From Ancistrus triradiatus (taxonomy: Eukaryota; Chordata; Actinopteri; Siluriformes; Loricariidae), in contig JAJAGP010000046.1 of assembly GCA_025084515.1 (NCBI GenBank), positions 661,347 to 725,346 on the forward strand: a stretch of 64,000 bases of DNA, read 5' to 3'. Made by a program: the position numbers and the translations under genes. This document shows, piece after piece, positions 51,501-63,544 of this stretch. A model generated the notes under the pieces. That model was not told the origin of the DNA and ran no database searches. It saw only the letters and a program-made list of their open reading frames with translations. The first letter of the stretch is position 1; each line of letters opens with the position of its first letter.

Positions 51501-51840
51501 ATACAGTACTGTGCAAAAGTCTTAGGCCACTGTTAGATTTACTGTAGTTGTTTGGATCCAAAAATGTTCAACAATCTCCAATCAAATTCTTGTAAGCCTT
51601 AGCATATGTTCACCTTTTTTCCCTTCCGAAAATGTTGTTCCTTGGCTGCTACCCTTCCAAAACCACTCCTGATCATGGACTGTAGTTGGTCAAGGGGTCC
51701 CGATAAAGCTCCCAGATGCTGCTACTGCTCGAGTGTAAGGGAAGGTCACAGTCAATACTTGACACTGCAGCCTATAGAAGCTGTTGTTATGATTTGATTC
51801 CAATTTTTAATACTACATTCAAATGTCCTGTATTTTGTGG
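51501..51840 (-). mobile_element. Tc1-derived MITE, copy G (inverted)
   Basis: Left end TACAGTACTGTGCAAAAGTC. The transposase relic blocks run on the minus strand, opposite to the other copies (CTTAGCATATGTTCACC, TTGGCTGCTACCCTTCC, GATGCTGCTACTGCTCGAG). The far end is lost near 51840, where 32-base minisatellite units begin. Confidence 0.7.
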
Positions 51841-52135
51841 TTTTATTGTTATAAAGTGACATGGTTCCAAAGTATTAGGACACACAGCCGCACGTGACCA
51901 AAAGTATTGGGACCCGAACTTGCACGCAGCCAAAAGTATTGGGACACAAACCCACAATCTTTTTACTTGCCACACTTCAAGCATTGTTGTAGTTCCTTCA
52001 GGAAATGCAGATCTAGTTAATTACTTACTAACACAGTGTTATTAATAAGTAATTATAAGTAAAAGTAATTCTAATAAGTTATAGTACTTATCATACAATT
52101 ATAATAAGTAAGTATAATAAGTAAGTTATTAATAC

Positions 52136-52430
52136 AGTGGTACCTCGGTTCTCGGTCATTAATTTGTTCCAGAAGGCTTGTCGAGAACCGAAAACTACAA
52201 GAACTGAGAAAAGTTTTCTTGTCAAAATGCTGATCCTGATGTGGTAGCAGTGTAGTTAATTAAAAAATGTAAGTTCTACATGAGCTCAGCTGTAGCCATC
52301 ATTAAGTCTTTGTAGCATGTAAACCTTATCTTCACATAATTAAAACAAAACTATTACTAACAGTAGTGTTCAAAATAAAAAATGCTACTATGAGCTTGCA
52401 GTAAGCAACGATTGGCTACCTTTAGCCAAT
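52136..52430 (+). mobile_element. Element family Y, copy 2
   Basis: Begins with the intact terminus ACAGTGGTACCTCGGTTCTC; its body matches 50231-50530 closely. A diverged part is at 51305-51440, and a reversed terminus at 53755-53850. Confidence 0.75.
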
Positions 52431-53754
52431 CATGTCCAGCCTTTCCTGGGAAAAAACAGAGAGTTTCCTCCTGAATATAATCCTTATAAACGTAACTATA
52501 TACTGTTAAATGATAAACGTAATGCTGCCCATATCGACTTGGGACTTACTCGTTACTTGCAAAGTGACTTGTTCCCTCTTCTGATGAACACAGAGGGTTC
52601 ATGGTACACAGTGACGTAAAAGAGTGATGACTCAACATTTCAAAATAGTAATAATAAAATCGCACACGTTTTATTCTTGTTCTCCCATTTCCTTCCGCCG
52701 GCTCACTCTCCGGCGCCATGTGCGAGTGCACGATGCTAATCACGAGGTCAAGTGGGTCTTATCGGCGGCTTTTGGGCAGCACGCTCACACATTCGGTTTA
52801 ACTCGCACCATCTAATCTACTACAAAGCACAGGAGATTACAGGGTGCAGACTTCCACTTCCTAATAGCCTCGTGGAAGAAAAGTGACGGATAAAAACATC
52901 CCGGCCAGCTGACTGGAGCGCTGGCATGGAACGGCTCAGCTGCCGTGGCTGAATGCCCAATTGTTTAGGCAGATGTTGGACAAGCAGGGGTGCAAAGACC
53001 GCAGGCGGGATGACGCCACAGTGCCACTTTTCAATTAGACCCATCCTGTCGTCCAGGTGCTGTCTGAAACCCACCGCGCATGCGTCCACGAAAAAGGCTG
53101 AGGAGGAGAGTCTTGAGGTCAGACCGAGTGTAAGACCTTGGCTGGGAGAGGCCAGGACGGTGGAAGCCGGTGGGCACTGCCAGCGCGACTCATCCAGCTG
53201 TGAAAGCAGAACCTAAGGGAAGGAAGGCTCTGATAAATGCGGGTGCAGAGCGGCGGGCGCAGGATGCAGCTGGCAGGAATCAAGCGCTTCCACATGGCAA
53301 TTAGACTGATGGCAGGACTCTGAGGCCTGAGTGATGAACGCCCAACAAAGTCCAGAGCATCTGCATGAAGCACACAGAGACGCCTGAAAGTCCATCCACT
53401 GTGTGTTACTGCTATCGGAGAAAAGATTCTTGCCTCAAAAGCTGAACCGTGGCCCAAAAGTGAACGTCAAAGCCTTATCATACTGAAGTACAAGCACTTT
53501 GTTAATCTTTAGGTGTCTGTACTTTACTTGATTTTACTCCCTACATTTCAAAAAGAAGAATCTCTACTCTTCGCTCACTACATTTTCAAAACAGGCTCGT
53601 TCCTTTAGCTTTTCTATCTGAATATCATTTATTTATTTATCTATTTTATGCATTTACTTATCTTTGCATTATCTCCATAATGCATATAATGGCTTATAGA
53701 ATATTGGATTTTCTGGAGGTCTGGAACAGATTCATTTATGGATTAATTTACATT
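52431..53754. other. Spacer, no gene seen
   Basis: The part 52640-53460 is GC-balanced and not obviously repetitive. ORFs there (for example 52953-53216 plus, 53119-53457 minus) show no domain I know. It may hold regulatory DNA between nxph1 and thsd7a. A (TTTA)n stretch is near 53625-53645. Confidence 0.4.
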
Positions 53755-55492
53755 ATTACATTATTCCTTATGAGAAAATCTCTCATTACTCATCGTTTCG
53801 GCACTCGACGTGCCTTCTGGAACAAATGAACGAGTGAGGAACCACTGTACATCAGTACCAACAGTGGCTGGTTGGCATGGTGTGACTTGAACCTTCCGAT
53901 GGTCAGTCCAGAACCGTAATCACTTGCTAAAGGGTCCAAACTCCTGGGAATGAAACCCTCAACCTTTGCCACTGTGGTACTGCTCATGATCATTGATTAG
54001 ATTATTTATTGGGGTTCTAGTGAGCAGAAGGTCGTATGCCATGGATGAACATCAGACCTCACTCATGCAGCAACATGGACTGTGTACAACATTTAATATT
54101 TAATATAGAACATATCTGTCAGTTAAAGAGCAATAAAAGATTCATCTAATAAGAACACGCAGCTCCTTGGCTCCAGACGTACTTCTTGGTGTATTTTATA
54201 AACGCCTTGTTTGTTCCTCGCTGTGCTCAACATGATCCGCATTAGCAAACCAAACCAAGTCCAGCTCCAGTAGGGGTGAACCTGCGAACCTTCAAACTAA
54301 TTCCTTTATGCTTAATAGCCCACAGTCTTATAAAAGCCTCACTTTGGTATATAGACGGTGGAGCCATTATTAGCTATCAACATTACTCTTTCACTCTGTG
54401 CACTTTACAGGTGCTCTAAGTGCAGGTTGTACCAAAGACCATCAGATGGAAGTGCTATTTTATCAGACAGATATAGAAACATATAAAAAATGTTCTTATT
54501 TTATTTAATTATTATCAGGTGCTGGGATGTAGAGCAGCTCAAAATCCTCAAGGCTGAATATCTGGTGAAGGGCGGTATAGGGAAACAGGCATTTTGTGCT
54601 GAAAAAATAATAGTAATAATAATAATAATAATAAATGTCCATTACATTATTTGGATTTTTAAAATCCAATATTTTTGGTCTGTTTTAGAAATCCAGTTTA
54701 TCAAAGCAATTTATAAATAATGTAATCTGTTATCTTTTTATTTTTCTTCCTTTGTTTCTTCCTTCATTAAATTGAGCTATGGTCTTATGAGTTTTCTTTC
54801 TGTTTGTATTTGTTTATTGTTACTTAATTAATTTGTTAGTGTATTTGTTTTTTGGAATATTTGATCTATTTATTTATTTATTTATTATACATCATTTCTA
54901 TATCTGTTCTTAGAATAGCATATCTATTAACCAATTAATTACTTTATGGTTAATTTTATTATGATAAAGTAGTGCTTAGTAATTTATTACTTTGCTAATA
55001 AATTACACTTATTCATTGACGTAATGTCAGATTTATTGACATCTTATATATAATTTTAAACTTTATCAGAGAATATTCTTCATTTATTATTATTCATTAT
55101 TGTCATAATGCTATTAGACTTACCACAGAATAACCCTGTATTTATTAATTTGTTGTTCATTTATATTTTTAGTTTTAAGTTTAGCTTTATATTACACACC
55201 ACCAATTTATTTATTTATTTATTCATTTATTTATTTATTTCGTTATTAATATTAGATTAAACTTTTTATCTGTTTTTATTACACAGTATCATTTATTTAT
55301 AGTTTTTTATTTGTTTGGTTAATTGATTATTTGTTTTTGTTTCATTTATTAAGTAAATAATGCTTGTGTAAATTGGACCCGATTGCAGAGCAACTCTGGT
55401 TGCGCCCACTGGGAGGCGCTGGAGGCAAAACCAGCTTATTTTGGAAGTCCCAAAAAGGAAGACCCCTCACTTACAAATGCATACTTAGTATA

Positions 55493-55496
<4 letters not shown>

Positions 55497-55552
<56 letters not shown>
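55497..55552 (+). repeat. (GT)n microsatellite
   Basis: About 27 uninterrupted GT units. The 1.5 kb to its left (53961-55496) is AT-rich with no gene. Confidence 0.98.
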
Positions 55553-55554
<2 letters not shown>

Positions 55555-56194
55555 ATAAGCTTATCTAATTTATAGATACATCTACATATAATTTGTATAA
55601 TATATACACAACAGAGACAGGGGGTGTGTGAGAATGTGCTTACACTTTGCACAGGAACCAGCGTTGGAGGGGTTACTTCCTAATTTCTCAGGATCTTTGG
55701 GTAACAGTGCATGTGTTCTAACAATACACCACTTGGGGGTGCAAATCACAAAAGGAGGGAGCATGATTATGTGAAAAGGCGATAACAGTCAAAGTAATGC
55801 ATCCAGAATGAGGTCTGCCAACAACAAGGAACCCAAAAGGGCTTCTACAAACAAAAATGTCCCGGTTCAAAAATAAAAAGGATCAGCAGACTAACACTGG
55901 GATGGTTTCTGAGCCCAGAAACTCATATACAATACAAATATTAGTTTTATGTTTCTGTAGAAGAATATTAGTCCTTCTGCAGCTTTAAACACTGATTTCT
56001 CTTCACTGTGATAAATATATAATACAGATAATACATAATACAGAGGAAGCACTGCAGTGTTGGCTCTATTTTAACACTATTTACGTATTATTTGTTTGCA
56101 TTCCAATTTATTATTCAATTTTTATTTATTTTCATATTGGCATCAGTATTTATACCATTTTTATAATAATTGTATTAAGTTGCTTGTGATATAA

Positions 56195-56198
56195 CAGC

Positions 56199-56247
<49 letters not shown>

Positions 56248-56310
56248 ATTACATTTGTATAGCGCCTTTCACAACACCCAAAGTTGCTTCACATTGCAAC
56301 TATACAGATG
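56195..56310 (-). mobile_element. (AAT)n plus LINE/SINE tail, reversed
   Basis: An (AAT)n run at 56200-56244 is followed by TACATTTGTATAGCGCCTTT CACAACACCC AAAG, the reverse of a retroposon 3' end with its (ATT)n tail. Confidence 0.55.
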
Positions 56311-57600
56311 AAGTAGATGATGAATGTAAGTGCTGAGTAAAAATATAAGTTTTAAGATGAGTTTTAAACTGAGAGAGAGAGAGAGGTAGTAGCGAGAGTA
56401 GTGAGAGCGGTAGCTTGGATAACATTATTATTTGATGCTCTTATTGCAGTGCACAGTCATTCCATTGTTTTTTTGTTTTGTTTTGTTTTATGTTGTGTTT
56501 TTGTTTTATAATATACCAGATGTAAACCACACCAATTTTATAGTCTTATGCAAAAGTTTGTGCTCCCAAGTCAATGGACATGCTTTGTTAATTTTGTAAA
56601 TGAAAAGAAATGTGTTTTATTTACGTTTGGTCCCAGCTGAGGTTAACTTATCATTTAGAAAATCAGCAAAACATGCTGTTTGATTATTGTGTAAGGTCTT
56701 AGTGAGATCTCTTCCTGGAGTCAAAGCTGGCATCCTGACAGCACTAAATGGAATTATGTCCTTTATAATCAGCCCCGCTCTGCGGATTCAGCAGTCTGTC
56801 CAGAAGCTTAATGCCTTTAATGTCTTAATAGAGACTGAGATTAATGTTATCTTTAAAAGATGATCAGCTTTTAAGTGACTCTACCATAAGAACTTCCTCT
56901 TTGGATCTGATAGTCCGGAAATCCTCCTGTACCTGCTCTCTGATTAAATGTTCATCCATCTTGATGTCTCAGAGGTTGGAACAAAGTCAGGCTCTCAGTC
57001 AGCCTTATACACAGGGCCTTAATTGATTAGGTCAGGTATGGGACTTCCTACTGTGGAATTCAATTGGAATAAGGGCAAAGAGACATGATTGCAATAATTA
57101 CTGATTGGATAATGAGGACTGAAGATTCCCAGAAGCCATGATTATAATCACACGACCATTGTGAGCTGGTTGATTAAGACCAGATTGAACTTAACTTACT
57201 GGAGGACACGCAGCTGGATTCACTGAGGTGTGTTCGGAACTGGAAGAGTTAGCACTTTACATTCGAATGCTGACCTCCAAGCAAACTTCTGCTGTCATAA
57301 ATAACACCAGCATGGCAAACAGGCATGATGATTTATTTTACAACAAACAAACCTGCTGGAAACAGGACTTCCTGATGGACCTGGGTGTGAATCACAGGCG
57401 ACGCTTGAACAGGAGAAGGATGGGTTTGTTTGTAATCCAGTCACTTTGCAGTAAGTATTTATGCTCCGCCTCCAAACTCACCAAGATATTGGCATGTAGC
57501 TTTTATATTTTGTTGGTAACACCTCTAAACTACCCAACTTAAAATATCTTCTCACACACGTTTGCTTTGCTTGTTTGGTGGTGCATTTATGAAACCATAG
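56311..57600. other. Spacer, no gene seen
   Basis: No exon or full repeat recognised. The ORF 57228-57542 (104 codons, plus) has no domain, and nothing supports it as a gene. GCAAAAGTTTGTGCTCCC at 56550 is a transposon-end-like scrap. Confidence 0.35.
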
Positions 57601-58649
57601 AATGCACTGATGCCCTGTTCAGGATGTACCTCTGGGTTAGGCTCCAGACCTTCTCCCACAATCCTGACCAGTATAATCAAAGGTAAACAGGATGCTTTTG
57701 TTTTGCTTTGCTTAACTAAACCTGTTTTATTTCCAGTATATTCTACAGCTAACATCTACATAGTGCTGCTTTATGTCATATATATTGACTATGCAATAAC
57801 TCTTAAGAATTTAATCTCATTGATCAGAGGCCCTGTTGAGCCTGGTTCCTCTCAAGGCTCCTCTCAAGGGTCTTCTCAAGGTTGCTTCCTCAGACAATGT
57901 CACCTCAGGTCTACAGTCTATAACAATATGTATTGTTAAAACCAGTATATAAATCAATTATGATGGTGTCTATCTCTATTAACCTATTTCAGCTGAGTGT
58001 TTTAAACGTTTAATTATAGATATCCTTTCTAAACCATATATATCGCATATCAGTATTATATCATTGATTATCAAAATAAATCTCGCTTAATAATTGTACC
58101 TATATCATGTATAGAGTTAAAACAAACCAAAATATGTACAAAATATCAAAAGGTGGTATCTTAAGAAAATATATACTGAAATTATATTGCTGAATGTAAC
58201 CTTTACCGGTTCTGTGGTTTAGGACTCTAACTCTTGTTGTCTACTGCCATCTAGTGGACAACAACGTAACTGCACCATCTGTATCTATATGTAAATAATG
58301 TTGAAGTCGGAAATTTTGTGCTGCTGGTTAGACCCTGAAATTGATTAAGAGGGTATATAAATTCAAATAAGTAATAAATGTAACTGAATAAAAGTCTGCA
58401 GAGGCACTCAGGTGGTGCTAGAATACTAGAACACCACCACAGGAAGTGGGGTTTGAGTTTTGCTGATGCCTATCGGATGGACGGAGCATCTGTCAGGGGA
58501 GGCTGAGATAGTGAGGGGTGGCAAGGCTGAACAGGAAGCTAAATCATACCCGGCTCTGAAACACTGACCCCTGCCCTGCTCTGGATTGGTATCCCTGTTT
58601 CTACTGGTATAGGCAACTCCACAATGCTGACTAGGGGTTAAAATGTGAA

Positions 58650-58940
58650 AAAATGAGAACAAAGCAGTTAAGGTACTGGACTGTAGAACAGAAGGTTCTA
58701 CCATTGCCAGCCTACTTCTGTTGGGTCGTTGAGCAAGGCCCTCAACCTACAACTGGACTAAATGTAAATCAATCATTCAACAGATTCTCTGAAAGTTGGG
58801 TGTTTCCTAAGCCTAACCTGTTTGGGATTAGGCTTAGGTGGTGGTTAAGGTACTGGACTATGAACAATAATGTCTGGGATTCAAATCCCACCTCTGCCAA
58901 ACTGGTGGGTCCTTGAGCAAGGCCATAACCCACTGAACAG
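58650..58940 (+). repeat. Two tRNA-like SINE fragments in tandem
   Basis: GTTAAGGTACTGGACT occurs twice (58668 and 58846), each followed by a tRNA-like stretch (GAAGGTTCTACC; GGGATTCAAATCCC) and by CCTTGAGCAAGGCC-type sequence. It looks like two copies of one SINE. A further scrap is at 63705-63765. Confidence 0.6.
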
Positions 58941-59608
58941 CCACTCCTGTTAATTTCATACCTCTCAGGTTCTGTCCCAGAATGGGTCTGAGTTGTAATA
59001 TAGACCAGGGGTGCTCCATTACAATTTCACCCATTCATTGGTCTTAAAACCTCCTTCAAAGACAACCAGTCTTGAAATAAGTGAAAAAACGGATGGATCA
59101 TTAGTAACCAAAATTTGCAGTGATGTAAAAACTTTTTCAAAGGCCTTTGTGACTTGTCATGCATGTCCTTAAGAAATTCCACTGAAGATCTTAATGCTTT
59201 TGAATTGCAAATCTCTTAAAGCCAAGCGTCTATGAACAAGTGCATCAACGCCAACCTAGAAAATGCTACAAACAGTCCTATACAGTGGCGCACAAGGGTC
59301 AGCTGATAATCTGATCTGATATAATGATACAAAAGAATATTGTTTGACTGTGAACATTATGAAGTTACTTTAAGAGCATGGCAGAAATATTGACTTATTG
59401 GAAGGGTGGCTTGCTCTGACATTGCTCTGCAGAAAGTCAATGAGCTCTTCTGTACCACTCGTTCTACCTCGACTGGTGACTGCATGGCTTGAAGCTGAAT
59501 ATATTACATCTGTTAGCCACTGGTGTGGCAGAAATATCTGAACCTACAACTCCAGGTGTCAGGACGTGACTTATATACAAACGCAACAATAAATCTGTTT
59601 TTCTGTTG

Positions 59609-62600
59609 TTTATTATCAGCAATACATCAGATACATATAAACAAGTCGTAGGAAAAGGACAAAGCTGAGCAACGCTTTCACGTAGTAAATCTTCATCGCC
59701 CCGGAGAAGATCAATAGCTATTGATTCGCTCGCCCTCTCGTTCTCCCTCGGTCTCTCTCTCACTCGCTCTCTCTCATACACATGCATGCCACACATCCAC
59801 ACATGTTATTTTCAAAACAGGTTGTGCATTAAAAAAAGAATATATAATACAGATATTAAATAAAATCAGTATTTACAACTCATGAATTAACAAAAACAAA
59901 CATTCCTTTGACCTGCTGATAAACGTTAGGCATTCACGATATGCTTGAGACTAACAGCGTCCGGTTCATAATACTGTTAAGTAGACATAGCTTATCCTTA
60001 TTTCACATTAATACTGCCTGTGCTCACGCAACAGCTTATACACTGAAGCCTCTCAATATAGCAGAATCCATGGAAGATCATTTTTACCAATATATCTGAG
60101 AGAAATGTTCATATCCCTTATATTGCTTAAATAGTCCAATTTTAGGCAAAACATAGGGCATTTCTAGTCAAATTACATTGCTTTTCTAAGCTGTGTAGGT
60201 GAACAAACATAAACATAGTGCACAATTCAGTAATTCATTAACAATCTGTTCCAATTTTCTGAATTTTTACACTTAGAGTTACATACAAGGCTGATTTGCG
60301 GCCAGCTTTAGTTAAACCTACACATTGCTCCTGCAGCTACAGGAATGGGAGATACAGCACCCTGCAGGGAGAGCACTAATATAGCTAACAAGTAAGAAAA
60401 GCTTATCGCTACCATTTTAGCATCGTGCTAATCCAAGTCTAATCAACACACTGGAATGTTGTGACTCATACTTGTATAATTTTATAAAATGGAACAACAA
60501 TCAATTACATACATTTAGATAGCATATGCTGAGGAAGAAATTTATTTTAGGTTTAAATTACTCTGTAGTTTTGTGTTATTCTCCACCGAGCAAGTCATAA
60601 TATTTCATATATGGTGCCAAATTAGTAGCAATAAACTTCCCTTACCTATTAGCAATAGTAACATTGTATTCAGAGCTACAGAGGTCGTATGCTAGTTTAA
60701 GGACTTTCTAAATTAAATGAACCCACAAAAATATTAGTTAATAAACCATGTTGGGGAAAAAAGAACAAAATGTTAAATGAGCAAAAGTTTGGGCATCTTT
60801 CCAGAATATACACTAGCTTTATTAAGGTTTCAAGATTTAATTGACTTTTATTGTTGTTGTTGAATGAAAATGTCCAGATTTAAGTAGCTCTATTTAAGCT
60901 CTATTTGAATTTGTTTTCCACAGAAAATCAACAAAACCTGTAATTAGACAAGGGGTGCTCATCCTTTTGCGTATGATTGAATCAATTTAAGGCAGGTAGC
61001 AAAGCATGTTATTTAAATGTAATTAATTAATGCTTTGGTGTAAACCTTTCTTTCAGTGAAGCAACCAATAACTGTATTGCCTCTTTTTTTAACTTAATAG
61101 GTTGGCCCAGGTAATCAATAAATAATCTCTTAAGAACTGTATCAAGATTAGGTTTAGATCAGTAAAATCCCCATGAGACCTTGACACAAAAAAAAAACCC
61201 ACTATTCAAAACAAAGGTCATAGTCACAAGTTTCTGAACATGGAGCCCCTATAATAAGGCCAGAAAAGGCCTGGTCACACCAAACACCATCTTTGGGACA
61301 AAAGAGTACATATCAAAATGCAAGATCTTTCCCTAATGTTTTCTAATTTCCAATAAGGAGGAGTAAAACTTTTTCCTCAGAAACGTGGACTTTACCATCT
61401 TAGACTGTAAAGATACAGTATGATTAAAATTGTGTGTGATTGGTCAGACATGTTTTCTTGACTTTCTAAATGAAAAGAAGAACAGAAACTCTGTAGTAAA
61501 CAAACTAAATTACGATAAGTTTCTGCACATTTTAATAAACCACTTAAGGTGCCAAAACTTTTATGTTCCTACCTGTTTTAAAATGTATGTATAAAAGGTT
61601 TTAAACATACGCAAACATGTTTTAGAAATAATTAATTATAAATAAATAATATGTAAATAAATAATATATAAATAAACAAATAAATAATACACAATAATAA
61701 TATAGATACACTATTTAAAAATAACAATGGAATGTTATTATTAACATTTACTTTGGAGACTCATCTCAAACTGAAAGTACTACAAAAATCTGGCTGTAAT
61801 AGAAATTGTGTCAGCTGTTGAATTGGGCTTATGGTTTGTAAACTGTGGTCTTTTCATGCTATTTTAGGGACTGTGCACATTCGTTTGGACAGCGGAACTG
61901 GTAAAAACAAATAGTTTTAAATATATCACACCTCTGTTGTGCTTATTTGCTTTGTGATCGGTGTGAAAAGGTCTTAAATAAAATAAATTATCTCCTAAAA
62001 GTCAGTCAAAAAAGTCAAAAAGCCCTACCGGTCAGGCAAAGAATGCAAACATTTAGCAAACTCCAACTGTACAAGAGATCATTGGCAACAATGTCTTTAC
62101 ATTTGTGTTCCACCGTATCACAAACATAAGGTTAAGTAAACAAGTTTAAGCAAATGTGGTTGCAAAAAAAAGGGGCTACACGTCTAGCACAGGACTGTAC
62201 ATTGTTGTATTGAAAGAGGCAGTTTCCTATGGTAATCATGCTGCACTAATATAGTGCAAAACAGGACCTGAATACAGAGAGGGGACAGAGGCAGGCAGGC
62301 CAAAGTTTCAGGTGCAGGCAGACCTGAAAAAATCAGAGAACCTAAAATCCATCATCATACCCAAAAGAAAGAAGATAACATGGTTCATCCAGACGATGCA
62401 GCCCGAGGAAGAAACGCCATCCTTGTGCTTTCTCATCAAAAAACGTTCCTCCTGAAAGTCCGGCAGAAAGGCAACAGCAGTCCTTCGTAAGAAGATGAGT
62501 TCATGAAGGCTCCTGTGAAACGTAAAAAACAGGGAGGAGGAAGAAACCAGGGCCGATTATAAACAGGTGCTCAGTCTGAGCTTTAAGGACGTCGTAGAAA

Positions 62601-62647
62601 AAGCCATAAAAGTCCGTCAGTAGGCAGCTGTGGAAGAATCGGGGAGG
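59609..62647 (-). other. thsd7a: Probable thsd7a 3' untranslated region, end unresolved
   Basis: No coding exon is seen in the 3 kb after the stop. AATAAA on the minus strand first appears at 60847-60852 and 60818-60823, then at 60541-60546 and 59609-59614, so the transcript may end at any of these. A long 3' UTR is normal for mammalian THSD7A. The stretch 60778-61585 looks like a transposon insertion (listed separately) and may interrupt it. Confidence 0.35.
60778..61585. mobile_element. Possible Tc1-type element in the thsd7a 3' region
   Basis: GCAAAAGTTTGGGCATC at the left and AGGTGCCAAAACTTTTATG at the right are roughly inverted, like the TGCCCAAACTTTTGCA ends scattered elsewhere (34355, 40888). 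The interior has no usable frame. Confidence 0.35.
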
Positions 62648-62735
62648 CTACATGTCGGCGTCGCCGTCGTAAGCCAGCGTCAGAGGCTTCAGTCTGTTGT
62701 TCATTTGTCTTCTCTGGGGCTTCTTTGGCTTTTTG
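62648..62735 (-). CDS. thsd7a: Last coding exon of a THSD7A-like protein (cytoplasmic tail)
   Basis: An 88-base exon with a good acceptor (pyrimidine tract ending TTTTAG at 62736-62741 on the minus strand) ends in TAG at 62648-62650. Its first base completes a Cys codon begun in the previous exon. It codes for a short basic tail rich in KKPKKPQRR and NNRLKPL that ends in LTLAYDGDADM. This agrees with my recollection of the THSD7A C terminus; the acidic DGDADM end is distinctive. THSD7B is the main alternative, but the neighbour nxph1 favours THSD7A, since in mammals NXPH1 lies near THSD7A and NXPH2 near THSD7B. Confidence 0.85.
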
Positions 62736-63456
62736 CTAAAAGGAAGAAGAACAGTAACCGGTTTAAGGATTGGGATAAGGAAAAGCTCCGAGCTCAAGAG
62801 GTAAATAAATATTCTGGATTGTTTATCCTTATCGTCACTGCAGTGGGGGACTAGCCAATTAGAACCTAGGGCCTATTATAATGTATAAGATCTTATTCTT
62901 ACAATGAATCATTTAGATGGCTTCTCTCGGGTCATGTCACCTGACACGATCATTTAACCATGAAGCACAAGTTGGAAATATTTGCTTGGTGATTTTGAAA
63001 CGTTCTTTTTTAATGCACCACACATTTGGTCTTGGCTTCTTTTTGCTGTTGTGGTTAAAGTTCTTAGGCAAATGCCTAGAAGGTCTCAATTCTTGAGGTT
63101 GATTAATGAAATTGTAATTTCACTGCAAACGAATCAATTCCACAAATGCAAATGGATAAGATTGTACTACGAAATAATTAAGTAAATTAAGTAACTATGA
63201 GATTATAACAAAACAATACGACGCCACGTCATTTATGCCACACTAAGTGGTTATTAAAACGAACAGTTCATTTTAAACGAACGCTAAAGGAGCACTGTGG
63301 GAGACAATCTCGAGCAATTCTGAGTTCTGACCAGCAGATGGCAATGTTGACTAACATGAAATGAATGGCACTGGATAAAGAAACGTTTTGCACTTCTTTT
63401 GTGAAAGAAATAGTATCCGTGAAAAATACTGTTGCACTGATTGTTAATGTTCTTAC
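62736..63456 (-). other. thsd7a: Last intron of thsd7a
   Basis: A 721-base GT..AG intron separates the two 88-base exons. It contains a CTCF-like motif at 63328-63347 on the plus strand (CCAGCAGATGGCA). No other feature was recognised. Confidence 0.8.
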
Positions 63457-63544
63457 CAGGCTAAGTAAGTCATGGAGACGATGAACACCAGCAGTACGAA
63501 TGCTCCCGCTGCCACACCATAAACCCAGGTCTTTAGCGTACCAT
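63457..63544 (-). CDS. thsd7a: Penultimate coding exon of a THSD7A-like protein (transmembrane segment)
   Basis: An 88-base exon has acceptor TACAG (63545-63549) and donor GTAAGA (63451-63456) on the minus strand. It encodes GTLKTWVYGVAAGAFVLLVF followed by IVSMTYLAC, a single hydrophobic span that fits a type I membrane anchor. Splicing to the next exon across a 721-base intron (62736-63456) joins TG+C to make Cys, followed by the basic stop-transfer sequence KKPKK. The large extracellular part with thrombospondin type-1 repeats must lie beyond 64000. It is known in mammals as a podocyte and endothelial membrane protein. Confidence 0.86.

Noticed and set aside
57610..57939. 109-codon ORF with SSQGSSQGSSQG
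   Set aside because: It covers a known type of fish retroposon repeat (CCTCTCAAGG repeats) and lacks gene context.
58838..58940. A tRNA gene
   Set aside because: It has box-B-like sequence but no complete cloverleaf, and is repeated nearby, so it is a tRNA-derived SINE.
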